A stretch of DNA of 64,000 nt from Sphingopyxis macrogoltabida (GTDB taxonomy: Bacteria; Pseudomonadota; Alphaproteobacteria; Sphingomonadales; Sphingomonadaceae), in contig NZ_CP009429.1 of the NCBI RefSeq assembly GCF_001314325.1, positions 3,100,501 to 3,164,500 of the forward strand, given 5' to 3'. Position numbers and translations under genes: made by a program. This document shows, one piece after another, positions 8,685 through 17,646 of the stretch (position 1 is its first letter; the number at the start of each line of letters is the position of its first letter). The notes beneath the pieces are model-generated. The model was given only the letters and a program-made list of their open reading frames with translations. It searched no databases and was not told the DNA's origin.

Positions 8685-10229
8685 ATGCGCATATTCCCTG
8701 CCATCGCGCTCGCGCTGACAATCGCATCACCCGCCGCCGCTGCGGATCAATCTGCTGTCGAAACCCGCAGCGGTGCTGTCGAGGGTGTCGCCGAGGGCGA
8801 AAGCACGGCCTATCGCGGCATTCCCTATGCGCTGCCGCCGGTCGGCGACCTGCGCTGGCGCGCACCGCAGCCCGCCGAGCCTTGGCAGAAGCTTCGCGTT
8901 GCCGACAGCTTCGGCCCCGATTGCATGCAAATCCCCTACAAGGCCGATGCCGCGCCGCTGGGGGTCAAGCCGTCAGAGGATTGCCTTTATCTCAACGTCT
9001 GGACCCCGGCCGGACCGCTGCGCCGGAAATTGCCGGTGATGGTCTGGATCTATGGCGGCGGCTTCGTCAACGGCGGCAGCTCGCCGCCGGTCTATTCGGG
9101 CCGCGCCTTCGCCGAATCGGGGGTGGTCTTCGTCAGTTTCAACTACCGGCTCGGCCGCTTCGGCTTCTTTGCCCATCCCGCGCTCAGCCGCGAGGCCGCC
9201 GGGGCGCCGACGGGGAATTATGCGATCCTCGACCAGATTGCGGCGCTCAAATGGGTGCAGGACAATATCGCGGCATTCGGCGGCGATCCCGGCAACGTCA
9301 CCATCTTCGGCGAATCGGCGGGCGGCATGTCGGTGCATGCACTGACCACGACCCCGCTCGCGAAGGGGCTGTTCCACAAGGCCATCAGCATGTCGGGCGG
9401 CGGGCGCGACCTGATGGGCCCGCTCAGGACCGCGGCCGAGGCCGAAGCGATCGGCACGGGCTTCGCGCAAGCGAAAGGGGTCGAAGGCGACGATGCCGCT
9501 GCCGCCGCTGCGCTCCGCGCCCTCCCCGCCGACAGCGTGATGAGCGGCCTCAATCTGATGAGCCTGTTCGGCGCAAAGGATTTCACGCCGCTCTATGCCG
9601 ACGGCCGGATCATACAGCGGTCGGTCGATGCGGCCTATGCCACCGGCGACGGCGCCGCGATCCCGATGATGATCGGCGCCAACGACGCCGACGGCTTCTT
9701 CTTCGGCGGCGGGATCGATCAGGCCTATGCGCCGCTGGCGGCGGTGCGGGCGGATGCCGAACAGGTCTATGATCCCGCCGGCGGCAAGGACGCGATGCGC
9801 GTCGGGGTCGCGGTCTCGGCCGACATGATGTTCCTCGAACCCGCACGGCATGTCGCACGGATTATCGCCGCGCGCGGACAATCCCTGTTCACCTACCGCT
9901 TCGGCTATGTCCCCGAATATCTGCGCGCCAAGGTACCGGGCGCTTTCCACGCCAGCGAACTGCCCTTCATCTTCGACACCGTCGACGTCCGCCATGGCAC
10001 CGCGACGGCACCCGCCGATCGCACCGCCGCGCGGCTGGCGCATGATTATTGGGTTAATTTCGCGAAGAACGGCGTGCCCTCCGCAAATGGCGGCGGGGCT
10101 TGGTCGCCCTACACCGCCGCGACCGACAGCGTGATGATCTTCGACGCCACGGGCGCGCATGAAGCGCCCGACCCGATCCGCACCCGCCTCGATTTCGTCG
10201 AACGGGTTGTGACGGCGAAAGCGCCCTGA
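8685..10229 (+). CDS. type-B carboxylesterase, exported
   Basis: 514 residues with a signal peptide (MRIFPAIALALTIASPAAAA). The carboxylesterase type-B fold is shown by RGIPYALPPVGDLRW, SEDCLYLNVWTP and VMVWIYGGGF (oxyanion hole). The nucleophile is Ser211 in FGESAGGMS, and the catalytic histidine is in GAFHASELPF. It hydrolyses carboxylic esters in the periplasm. A GAAAGGA ribosome site precedes ATG 8685, and only 16 bases separate it from the phosphatase gene. It is followed by a second esterase of the same family, so the locus probably handles an acylated glycoside (inference). Confidence 0.9.
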   Translation: MRIFPAIALALTIASPAAAADQSAVETRSGAVEGVAEGESTAYRGIPYALPPVGDLRWRAPQPAEPWQKLRVADSFGPDCMQIPYKADAAPLGVKPSEDCLYLNVWTPAGPLRRKLPVMVWIYGGGFVNGGSSPPVYSGRAFAESGVVFVSFNYRLGRFGFFAHPALSREAAGAPTGNYAILDQIAALKWVQDNIAAFGGDPGNVTIFGESAGGMSVHALTTTPLAKGLFHKAISMSGGGRDLMGPLRTAAEAEAIGTGFAQAKGVEGDDAAAAAALRALPADSVMSGLNLMSLFGAKDFTPLYADGRIIQRSVDAAYATGDGAAIPMMIGANDADGFFFGGGIDQAYAPLAAVRADAEQVYDPAGGKDAMRVGVAVSADMMFLEPARHVARIIAARGQSLFTYRFGYVPEYLRAKVPGAFHASELPFIFDTVDVRHGTATAPADRTAARLAHDYWVNFAKNGVPSANGGGAWSPYTAATDSVMIFDATGAHEAPDPIRTRLDFVERVVTAKAP

Positions 10230-10251
10230 CCGGACAAGAGGAGTGATGTCG

Positions 10252-11862
10252 ATGCGCCTTTTGCCTGTGCTGGCCGCCCTGCTCGGCTCGCTCCTGTCCG
10301 CACCATCGGCAAGGGCGCAGGTCCCGGTGGTCGCGATAGAAAGCGGCGAGCTCACAGGCGCGGTCGACGATGGCATTGTTCGCTTCCTCGGCATCCCCTA
10401 CGCCGCCCCGCCGGTCGGCGACCGGCGCTGGGCCGCACCCGAAGCACCGCTGCCGTGGACCGGCCGGCGCACGGCAAACAGCTACGGCCCCGGCTGCGTC
10501 CAGGCGATCACCCCCGACGGCTTCGGTCCGTGGACGCGCGAATATGTCGCGCCGCCGCCGGTTTCCGAAGATTGCCTGACCCTCAATATCTGGGCGCCGG
10601 CGAACCCCGACGGCAAGCCGCTGCCGGTGATGGTCTGGATCCATGGCGGCGCCTTCATGTCGGGGTCGAACGCCGTACCGATCTACGATGGTGCCGAACT
10701 GGCGCGGCAAGGCATCATTGTCGTGTCGATCAACTACCGCCTTGGCGTCTTCGGCTTTGCCGCCTTTCATGATCTCGCGGGCGACCCCGGCGGCGGCACC
10801 AATTTCGCGCTGCAGGACATGATCGCGGCGCTCCGCTGGACGCGGCGCAATATCGGACGCTTCGGCGGCGACCCCGCGCAGGTGACGATTGCGGGCCAGT
10901 CGGCGGGCGCCATGGCGGTCCATATGCTGCTCCTGTCGCCACCGGCCGACGGGCTGTTCGCGCGCGCAATCGCGCAGAGCGGCATCGTCGAGGTGCCGCT
11001 GCCCGAACGCGGCGAAGCGGACCGTCGCGGCGCCGACCTGCTGGCGCGCGCGCGGCTGTCCGATGTCGCGGCGCTGCGCCGACTGTCCGCCGATCGGCTG
11101 GCGGCGCTGCTCGATGCGGGCCCGCTGGCCGGGGCCGGCGACGTCGGCGGCATGCCGCTGCTCGGCCCGGTCGTCGACGGATCGATCCTGCCCGCACAGG
11201 TCGCGGCGATGGAAGCGGCGGGCCGGCGCCGCGCCGTGCCGGTTCTCGTCGGACTGAATGCCGACGAAGGCGTCCTCAACCCCGCCTATTTCCACACCAC
11301 CGCCGCGGAGGTGCGCGCCCGTGCGACGCGGATGGCGGGCGAAACGGGCACCGATGTCCTGCTGGCGGGCGATCCGCTCGACAGCGAAGCAGCGATATTG
11401 GCGACGGGCCGCAAGCTGACGCGCCGCTACGGGCTCGCCTCGCTCGCCGACTGGGCACGCGCGCATCGCGCACCCGCGTTCGCCTATTATTTCACCCATG
11501 CCGAACCCGGCCCCGGATCGGACCTGTTCGGCGCCTTCCATTCGGCCGAAATCCCCTATGCCTTCAACAGCTTGAACGCAGCCCCCGACCGGCCCTTTAC
11601 CGACCGCGATCGCGACATCGCCGCAACCATGTCGAAATACTGGGCCAATTTCGTCAAGCACGGCGACCCCAATGGCCCGGGCCTCCCGACTTGGCCAGCT
11701 TTCGCCGGAATGGCCAGCAACATCATGGAATTGGGGACGAACTTCGCGCCCTGGCGCGCCGATCGGGAAAAGCTGGACCGACTGCTCGACCGGTTGCCGC
11801 ATGGCCCCGGGCGATCGGTCTTCGGCATTGACAGCTTCGCGGAAACGCCGCGCGATCGGTGA
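10252..11862 (+). CDS. second type-B carboxylesterase, exported
   Basis: 536 residues from ATG 10252, chosen because AAGAGGAG ends eight bases upstream; GTG 10243 and ATG 10246 are also in frame but sit on or beside that ribosome site. The signal peptide is MRLLPVLAALLGSLLSAPSA. The conserved blocks are LGIPYAAPPVGDRRW, SEDCLTLNIWAP, VMVWIHGGAF, the nucleophile Ser217 in AGQSAGAMA (a GQSAG variant rather than GESAG), and the histidine in GAFHSAEIPY. It resembles but is not identical to the preceding esterase, suggesting duplication followed by divergence in substrate. It is part of the LacI-controlled cluster. Confidence 0.9.
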   Translation: MRLLPVLAALLGSLLSAPSARAQVPVVAIESGELTGAVDDGIVRFLGIPYAAPPVGDRRWAAPEAPLPWTGRRTANSYGPGCVQAITPDGFGPWTREYVAPPPVSEDCLTLNIWAPANPDGKPLPVMVWIHGGAFMSGSNAVPIYDGAELARQGIIVVSINYRLGVFGFAAFHDLAGDPGGGTNFALQDMIAALRWTRRNIGRFGGDPAQVTIAGQSAGAMAVHMLLLSPPADGLFARAIAQSGIVEVPLPERGEADRRGADLLARARLSDVAALRRLSADRLAALLDAGPLAGAGDVGGMPLLGPVVDGSILPAQVAAMEAAGRRRAVPVLVGLNADEGVLNPAYFHTTAAEVRARATRMAGETGTDVLLAGDPLDSEAAILATGRKLTRRYGLASLADWARAHRAPAFAYYFTHAEPGPGSDLFGAFHSAEIPYAFNSLNAAPDRPFTDRDRDIAATMSKYWANFVKHGDPNGPGLPTWPAFAGMASNIMELGTNFAPWRADREKLDRLLDRLPHGPGRSVFGIDSFAETPRDR

Positions 11863-11906
11863 TCGGGACGTGACCCCGATCCTTTTCGCATTTCAGGAAA
11901 GACAAT

Positions 11907-13187
11907 ATGGCCATTGCATCCCCCGGCGTCGACGCATCCGATCAACCTTCGGCCCCGGTCGATGCGCCCGAACTGCGCCTGTTCGTGATGGGCCTGTTCT
12001 TCATCTTCGGCGGTATCACCAGCCTCAACGACGTGATCATTCCAAAGCTCAAGGAATTGTTCACGCTGAATTATACGCAGGCGATGCTGGTCCAGTTCTG
12101 CTTTTTCGCCGCCTATTTGCTGGTCGGCATCCCCGGCGCGAAACTGGTCAAGAAGATCGGCTATATGCGCGGCGCCGTCGCCGGGCTGCTGACGATGATG
12201 GCCGGCTGCCTGCTCTTCATCCCCGCGTCGCAGAGCGCGACCTATGGACTATTCCTGTTCGCGCTGTTCGTGCTCGCCAGCGGGGTGGTGATCGTGCAGG
12301 TCGTCTCCAATCCGCTGATCTCGCTCCTCGGCAAGCCCGAAACGGCGCATAGCCGCCTGACCTTTGCGCAGGCCTTCAATTCGCTCGGCACCACCGTCTT
12401 TCCCTATGTCGGCGCAACGCTCATTCTCGGCAGCCTCGCGGCGATCAGCGCCGACCAGCTCTCGGGCGTCGAACTCGATGCCTATCGAACCGCGGAAACC
12501 CAGGCGATCGTCCACGGCTATCTCGGCATCGCGGCGGCGCTTGCGGTCGTCGCCGCAGCGGTCTGGATGTTCCGGGGCCGGCTGCAGGGCGAACGACATG
12601 GGGAAAGCGCCGGGCTTGCCGGGCTCGACCTGCTGCGGCGACCGCGCTTCGGCTTCGGCGCGCTCTGCATCTTCCTTTACGTCGGCGCCGAAGTGGCGAT
12701 CGGCTCGCTGATCGTCAATTACCTGATGCAGCCCGGCGTCATGGCGCTGCCCGAACAGGCGGCGGGCAAGCTGATCGGCCTTTATTGGGGCGGCGCGATG
12801 ATCGGCCGCTTCATCGGGTCGGGGCTGATGCGCATCGTCAGCCCCGGCAAGCTCCTCGCCGGCGTGGCGGCCGGCGCGATCGCCCTGATCCTTGTGTCGA
12901 CCGCCTCGACAGGCGCGCTATCCGGTTACAGCCTGCTGGCGATCGGGCTGATGAACGCGATCATGTTCCCGACGATCTTCAGCCTCGCCTGCGAGCGGCT
13001 GGGCAGCCGCGCCGCCGACGGGTCGGGGATCATCAATGTCGCCATTTTCGGCGGCGCCGTCGTGCCGCTCGCCACCGGCGCGCTTGCCGACGTCACGGGC
13101 AGTCTGGCGATCGCCCTCGCGCTCCCGGCTGCCTGCTATGCCGTGATCGCCGCCTTCGGCGTCTATGCCCGCAAACCTGCGCGATAG
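11907..13187 (+). CDS. MFS sugar permease, FucP/GluP (FHS) family
   Basis: A 426-residue membrane protein with about twelve transmembrane helices. The first reads LFVMGLFFIFGGITSLNDVI, the hallmark start of the fucose/glucose/galactose:proton symporters, followed by PGAKLVKKIGYMRGAVAG and later LTFAQAFNSLGTTVFPYVGA, which carries residues of the FHS sugar site. It sits in the inner membrane and would import the monosaccharide released by the GH3 enzyme at 2396. It is the last gene of the locus, 44 bases after the second esterase. The exact sugar cannot be assigned. Confidence 0.9.
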   Translation: MAIASPGVDASDQPSAPVDAPELRLFVMGLFFIFGGITSLNDVIIPKLKELFTLNYTQAMLVQFCFFAAYLLVGIPGAKLVKKIGYMRGAVAGLLTMMAGCLLFIPASQSATYGLFLFALFVLASGVVIVQVVSNPLISLLGKPETAHSRLTFAQAFNSLGTTVFPYVGATLILGSLAAISADQLSGVELDAYRTAETQAIVHGYLGIAAALAVVAAAVWMFRGRLQGERHGESAGLAGLDLLRRPRFGFGALCIFLYVGAEVAIGSLIVNYLMQPGVMALPEQAAGKLIGLYWGGAMIGRFIGSGLMRIVSPGKLLAGVAAGAIALILVSTASTGALSGYSLLAIGLMNAIMFPTIFSLACERLGSRAADGSGIINVAIFGGAVVPLATGALADVTGSLAIALALPAACYAVIAAFGVYARKPAR

Positions 13188-13201
13188 GGGAAAACACCGG
13201 C

Positions 13202-13276
13202 TGGCTGGGGCGGCAGGATTCGAACCTGCGAATGGCGGCATCAAAAGCCGCTGCCTTACCACTTGGCGACGCCCCA
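13202..13276 (-). tRNA. tRNA-Gln (anticodon UUG)
   Basis: The minus strand folds into a full cloverleaf of 75 bases. The acceptor arms are TGGGGCG/CGCCCCA, the D arm is GCC/GGC, the anticodon stem is GCGGC/GCCGC with loop TTTTGAT (anticodon TTG), the T arm is GCAGG/CCTGC with loop TTCGAAT, and the 3' CCA is encoded. It reads CAA and, by wobble, CAG. Confidence 0.97.
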
Positions 13277-13331
13277 ACGGGCCGGTGCGAGCGCGTCTAT
13301 AGCGCCTGACGGCCGCTTGGCAAGCGAAGGG

Positions 13332-14417
13332 TCAGAGCCGCGTGACCCAGCCGTGCGGGTCTTCGGCGCGGCCGCGCTGGATGTCGACGAGCTTGCTCTT
13401 GAGCATCTCGGTGACCTGTCCCGGACCGCCGGCGCCGATCGTGAAGCTTGCCTCGCCGCGCGTCACCTTGCCGACCGGCGTCACCACCGCCGCGGTGCCG
13501 CAGGCAAAGCTTTCGGTCAGGCGGCCGCTTTCCGCATCGGCCTGCCACTGGTCGATCGCATAGGGTTCTTCGCGCACCGTCAGGCCGGCATCGCGCGCCA
13601 GCGTGATGATCGCGTCGCGGGTGATCCCGGGCAGGATCGTGCCGGTCAGCGGCGGGGTGACGATGCTGCCGTCGTCGAAAACGAAGAACATGTTCATGCC
13701 GCCCAGTTCCTCGATCCAGCGATGCTCGGCGGCGTCGAGGAAAACGACCTGGTCATGCCCCTTGGCGATCGCCTCGCGCTGCGCGATGAGGCTGGAGGCA
13801 TAGTTGCCGCCGCATTTCGCGGCGCCGGTGCCGCCGGGCGCGGCGCGCGTATAATCTTCCGACACCCACAGCGAGATCGCCGGCGCCCCCGACTTGAAAT
13901 AATTGCCGACTGGCGAGGTGATGACGAGGAACTGATATTCGGACGCCGGCTTGACGCCGAGGAACACCTCGCTCGCGAACATGAAGGGGCGCAGGTACAG
14001 CGCGCCGCCGTCGACCGGCGGGAACCAGTGCGCGTCGGCCGCAACCGCTTCCTTCACCGCCGCGATGAACATCTCCTCGGGCAGCTCGGCCATCGCCATC
14101 CGGCGCGCGCTGGCGTTAAAGCGTGCCGCATTGGCCTCGGGGCGGAACAGCGCCATCGAGCCGTCTTCGAGCCGATAAGCCTTCAGCCCTTCGAAGATTT
14201 CCTGCGCATAATGGAGCACCGCGGTCGCAGGATCGATCGCCAGCGGCCCGCGCGGCATCACCTGCGCATCGTGCCAGCCCTTGTCGTCCGAATAGCGGAT
14301 CGAGACCATATGGTCGGTGAAAACGCGCCCGAACGCCGGGTCCGCGATCGCCGCCGCGCGTACATCGTCCGCAGTCGGGTTGGGATGCGGCAGACGGTTG
14401 AAGGCGGGAGCGAGCAT
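13332..14417 (-). CDS. ilvE: branched-chain amino acid aminotransferase
   Basis: 361 residues from ATG 14417. Motifs of fold-type IV PLP enzymes include LHYAQEIFEGLKAYR, ALYLRPFMFAS and the PLP lysine in AAKCGGNYASSLIAQ, then EELGGMNMFFV and ESFACGTAAVVTPVG. This is the bacterial/eukaryotic BCAT2-like subgroup, which transfers the amino group between glutamate and the keto acids of leucine, isoleucine and valine in the cytoplasm. A longer frame to 14471 exists but would overrun the promoter of the divergent MarR gene, so the internal ATG is preferred. Divergence over 79 bases from the MarR gene raises the possibility of shared control. Confidence 0.94.
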   Translation of the reverse strand: MLAPAFNRLPHPNPTADDVRAAAIADPAFGRVFTDHMVSIRYSDDKGWHDAQVMPRGPLAIDPATAVLHYAQEIFEGLKAYRLEDGSMALFRPEANAARFNASARRMAMAELPEEMFIAAVKEAVAADAHWFPPVDGGALYLRPFMFASEVFLGVKPASEYQFLVITSPVGNYFKSGAPAISLWVSEDYTRAAPGGTGAAKCGGNYASSLIAQREAIAKGHDQVVFLDAAEHRWIEELGGMNMFFVFDDGSIVTPPLTGTILPGITRDAIITLARDAGLTVREEPYAIDQWQADAESGRLTESFACGTAAVVTPVGKVTRGEASFTIGAGGPGQVTEMLKSKLVDIQRGRAEDPHGWVTRL

Positions 14418-14496
14418 GGCGTAAATACCTGTTGGCTGGGGTTGAATGGTGCGCGCCTCTTGCCAAAGCACGGCCTCGCGCGCAACGGTAGCGACT

Positions 14497-15009
14497 ATGC
14501 CGGATGAAAATTTTCTTTCACAAGTTCCTGCCGCCTCTGCCCTTTTCTTGCGTGAGGAGGAAGTGCGCCGGGGTATCGAATATCTGTTTTTCGCGCATGG
14601 CGCGCTGTGGCGTGCGATCGACGCGCGGCTTGCCGAAAACGAGCTTGGACGGGCGCACTACCGGGCGCTTTATTTCATCGCGCGCCAGCCCGGGCTGACG
14701 ATCACCGACCTTCTGACCTTGCTCGGCATCACCAAGCAGTCGCTCGGCCGCGTGGTCAAGGAACTCGAGGCGCGCGAGATGCTGACGACGCGGCCCGGCA
14801 ACCGCGACCGGCGGCAAAAGGAGCTGCGCCTGACCGAAGCAGGCCGCGCGCTCGAAAAATCGGTCTTCGTGTTACTTCGCGACGCGATGAGCCGCGCCTA
14901 CACCCACGCCGGACAGGCCGCCGTGACCGGCTTCTGGCAGGTCAGCGAAGCGCTGGTTCCGGCGCGCGAGCGTAGCCGGATCGCGGCGCTGGGGCGCGAG
15001 CCCGGTTAG
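14497..15009 (+). CDS. MarR family transcriptional regulator
   Basis: 170 residues from ATG 14497. The winged helix is visible as ARQPGLTITDLLTLLGITKQ and SLGRVVKELEAREMLTTRPG, followed by the wing NRDRRQKELRLTEAGRALE. Terminal helices give the dimer interface. It is divergent from ilvE and ends two bases before the convergent proC. The ligand and targets are unknown; the ilvE promoter is the obvious candidate. An upstream in-frame start at 14446 is less likely because it has no ribosome site and would leave almost no intergenic space. Confidence 0.88.
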   Translation: MPDENFLSQVPAASALFLREEEVRRGIEYLFFAHGALWRAIDARLAENELGRAHYRALYFIARQPGLTITDLLTLLGITKQSLGRVVKELEAREMLTTRPGNRDRRQKELRLTEAGRALEKSVFVLLRDAMSRAYTHAGQAAVTGFWQVSEALVPARERSRIAALGREPG

Positions 15010-15011
15010 GG

Positions 15012-15842
15012 TCAGCCGTCGCCGCGGGCGATGTCGGCGAGTTCGCGGCCGCGATCGCGCGCCGCGCGCAGCACATTGGTCATCAGCGCAACCAGTTGAC
15101 CGCCCTCGTCGAGCACGTCGAGCCCGGCCTGCGTCGTGCCGCCCTTGCTCGCGACCTGCGCCGCGAGCGCGCCCGGCTTTTCGCCGCTGCTTTCGAGCAG
15201 CGCGGTTGCGCCGCCGAAAGTCGCGGTCGCCAGTCGCAGCGAATCGTCGGCCGACAGGCCCAGCCGCTCGCCCGCGGCGGCATAGGATTCGATCAGGCGA
15301 AAGACGAAAGCGGGACCGCTGCCGGTAAATGCCGTGACGAGGTCCATCGTCGAATCGTCGGCGAGCGCGACAACCGTGCCCAGCGGCTTGAGAAGCGCTG
15401 TGACGGCCGCCTCGTCGACCTCGCCAAGGCTGGCGACCGCCGATACCCCCGCGCCGATACGCGCGGCAAGGTTGGGCAGGATGCGCACCTGCGCCTTCGC
15501 GGCGGGAAAGCGCGCGGCCAGATCAGCAAGCGAGACGCCGGCAAGGATCGAGAGCAGGTGCGTATCGCCCTGCACGACCGGCGCGAGATCGCCCGCGACT
15601 TCGCCGAGCTGCTGCGGCTTCATGCCCAGCATCACCCATTCGGCGGTACCGTCGGCGGCCGACCAGTCGGCGAGCGAGGCGAAATGCGCGATTCCCTCGC
15701 GCGGCGCCGCAAACGGATCGACGATCGCGACCTGCGCCGGATCGAGCCCTGCCGCGAGCCAGCGGTCGAGCATGGCCCCCGCCATATTGCCGCAGCCGAC
15801 CAACAGCATGCGCCCCGCAAATTTCCCCAATGTTTTCGTCAT
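15012..15842 (-). CDS. proC: pyrroline-5-carboxylate reductase
   Basis: 276 residues. The N-terminal Rossmann motif LLVGCGNMAGAMLDRWLAAG (about residues 13-32) binds NAD(P)H. The C-terminal dimerisation domain carries FTGSGPAFVFRLIESYAAAG and the signature ASKGGTTQAGLDVLDEGG. It catalyses the last step of proline synthesis, reducing 1-pyrroline-5-carboxylate. Length is normal for the family. The phosphatase gene lies behind it on the same strand, 37 bases upstream of its start, but the two are probably unrelated functionally. Confidence 0.95.
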   Translation of the reverse strand: MTKTLGKFAGRMLLVGCGNMAGAMLDRWLAAGLDPAQVAIVDPFAAPREGIAHFASLADWSAADGTAEWVMLGMKPQQLGEVAGDLAPVVQGDTHLLSILAGVSLADLAARFPAAKAQVRILPNLAARIGAGVSAVASLGEVDEAAVTALLKPLGTVVALADDSTMDLVTAFTGSGPAFVFRLIESYAAAGERLGLSADDSLRLATATFGGATALLESSGEKPGALAAQVASKGGTTQAGLDVLDEGGQLVALMTNVLRAARDRGRELADIARGDG

Positions 15843-15879
15843 GGTCCCTGTCTTCTTGTCCGTTTTCTTTTATGTTTCT

Positions 15880-17547
15880 CTACCGGCAACTGCTTTCGGG
15901 CCCCGAAATCAGGTCGATGCAGCGCCCGTCGATCTTGCTCGCATCGACCGTCAGACCGATCAGCGACGCCAGCGTCGGCAATATATCGACCGTCATCACC
16001 GCATTGGTCTGCTCGAAACCAGCCAGCCCCTTCCGCCAGAACAGCATCGGGACGCGCCGGTCATAATCCCACACCGACCCATGCGTCGCAACATAGCGGC
16101 TCGTATCGGCGATCGGCGTGACGCGCGGCTTCAACACGACGATGAAGTCGCCCGACCGCTGCGCATTATAGGAGGCGCGCAGCTTGTCCAGCATGCTCCA
16201 GTTGTCGGGTGCTTCTTTCGAGATCGGCCGTGCGGCAAGCTCCTCGCCCGTCACCACCGCCTCGACCTGCGGAAAGGCCCGGAAGCGCGCGATGAATTCC
16301 GCCATTGCCGCCTTGCGCTGCGCCGCGGTCAGGCTCTTCGCCAGATACATGTCGCCGAACGGCCCGTCGCTGTAGAGCAGCGGCTCTGGCAGGCCGAGCT
16401 TTTCGGCGACCGATTTGGCGATCGCATCGGGATTGATCGCGGTATCGACCCGCGTGGCGGCGGGCCAGCCGTTCTGGCGGTTGCGCTCGGGAATATCGTG
16501 CCCGCCATGATCGGCGGTCAGCGCCACGGCATAGTCGATCCCCGTCGCATCGAGCCGCGCAAAGAAATCGCCGAGTTCGCGGTCGAGGCCCATGATCTGC
16601 AGGCACATTTCAGTGCCTTCGGTGCCAAAACCATGGCCGACATAGTCGGTCGCCGACAGGCCGAGAATGAGTAGGTCGGTCGTGCTCCCCTCGCCCAGCC
16701 GCCGCGCCTGACGCAGTGCAGCGCCGGCGGCGAGCACCGCGCCGTCGGCCTCGGGCGAGGCCAGGAAGCGCCGGAAATCACCGCCGTCGCGCGCGAGGCG
16801 GCCGTTACCGACGACCCGGTCGCCGACCGGGATCGCGATATCCTGATCCGCGCAGTCGGCGGGAAGCGGCAGCCCCTTACGCGGCTGGGCGATCGCAGCG
16901 GCGATCGCCGTGCCGGCCTGCGTCGCGGTCGGCGACAGCGCCGTTCCGCGATAGCTGGTGAGCCCAGTCGGCGCGAGCCACACCAGTTCGTCGGCCTTGC
17001 GACCGCCCATCATGATCGCGGCGCGATCCTTGCCCGCGACCGACACCACCTGCGCGTTCGGGTCGCGCGCCTTCATCAGGTCGCCGAGCGTCGGCACGAG
17101 GAGGTGATCGACCGACGGCGCATATTTGCCGCTGCCCGAACTGGTGCCCGGCACCGTTTCGTCCTCGGCGCAATAGAGTCGCTTGTCCTCGCGCGCCGCC
17201 GCCAGGTCGAAATAATTGTTCGCGATGATCCCGGTGTGCGCCGGATGGTTGCCGGTCAGGATCGTCGAATGGCCGGGACAGGTTTCGGTCGCGCCATGCG
17301 CCTGATAGCCCGACGGGAAGACGACGCCCGACGCGAGCCGCGCGAGGCCGCCCGTGAAATGGCCACGATATTGCGCGAACAGGTCGGCCGAAAACTGGTC
17401 GACCGAGATCATCACTATTAGCTTGGGCGGCGGCGTCGCTGCAGTGACTTTCTGCGCCGGTGGCGCTGCATCCTGCGCCACGCCTGCGCCGGGACCCGCG
17501 ACACAAAGCACGGCTGCCAGCGCAGTCGTCAGATATTTGAGCTTCAC
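15880..17547 (-). CDS. phoK: PhoK-like secreted alkaline phosphatase
   Basis: 555 residues if it starts at GTG 17547, which has a GGAGA ribosome site nine bases upstream; ATG 17562 (560 residues) is the alternative but has no such site. The signal peptide is KLKYLTTALAAVLCVAG. With the GTG start, the nucleophile in TETCPGH is Thr89, the same number recalled for PhoK of Sphingomonas BSAR-1. Metal-site motifs are VMISVDQFSADLF, LSATDYVGHGFGTEG and ALTADHGGHDIPE. It releases phosphate from monoesters in the periplasm at alkaline pH with two zinc ions. The overall length matches PhoK (about 559). Confidence 0.92.
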   Translation of the reverse strand: MKLKYLTTALAAVLCVAGPGAGVAQDAAPPAQKVTAATPPPKLIVMISVDQFSADLFAQYRGHFTGGLARLASGVVFPSGYQAHGATETCPGHSTILTGNHPAHTGIIANNYFDLAAAREDKRLYCAEDETVPGTSSGSGKYAPSVDHLLVPTLGDLMKARDPNAQVVSVAGKDRAAIMMGGRKADELVWLAPTGLTSYRGTALSPTATQAGTAIAAAIAQPRKGLPLPADCADQDIAIPVGDRVVGNGRLARDGGDFRRFLASPEADGAVLAAGAALRQARRLGEGSTTDLLILGLSATDYVGHGFGTEGTEMCLQIMGLDRELGDFFARLDATGIDYAVALTADHGGHDIPERNRQNGWPAATRVDTAINPDAIAKSVAEKLGLPEPLLYSDGPFGDMYLAKSLTAAQRKAAMAEFIARFRAFPQVEAVVTGEELAARPISKEAPDNWSMLDKLRASYNAQRSGDFIVVLKPRVTPIADTSRYVATHGSVWDYDRRVPMLFWRKGLAGFEQTNAVMTVDILPTLASLIGLTVDASKIDGRCIDLISGPESSCR

Positions 17548-17646
17548 GGACGGCGTCTCCATTCGGGGGGTGTCAGCGCGGGCTGTCCTCTCGACGAAAG
17601 CCGCCTATATGGCAAGCCTCGAACTACGGGCAGGCGCGGGTTGAGC

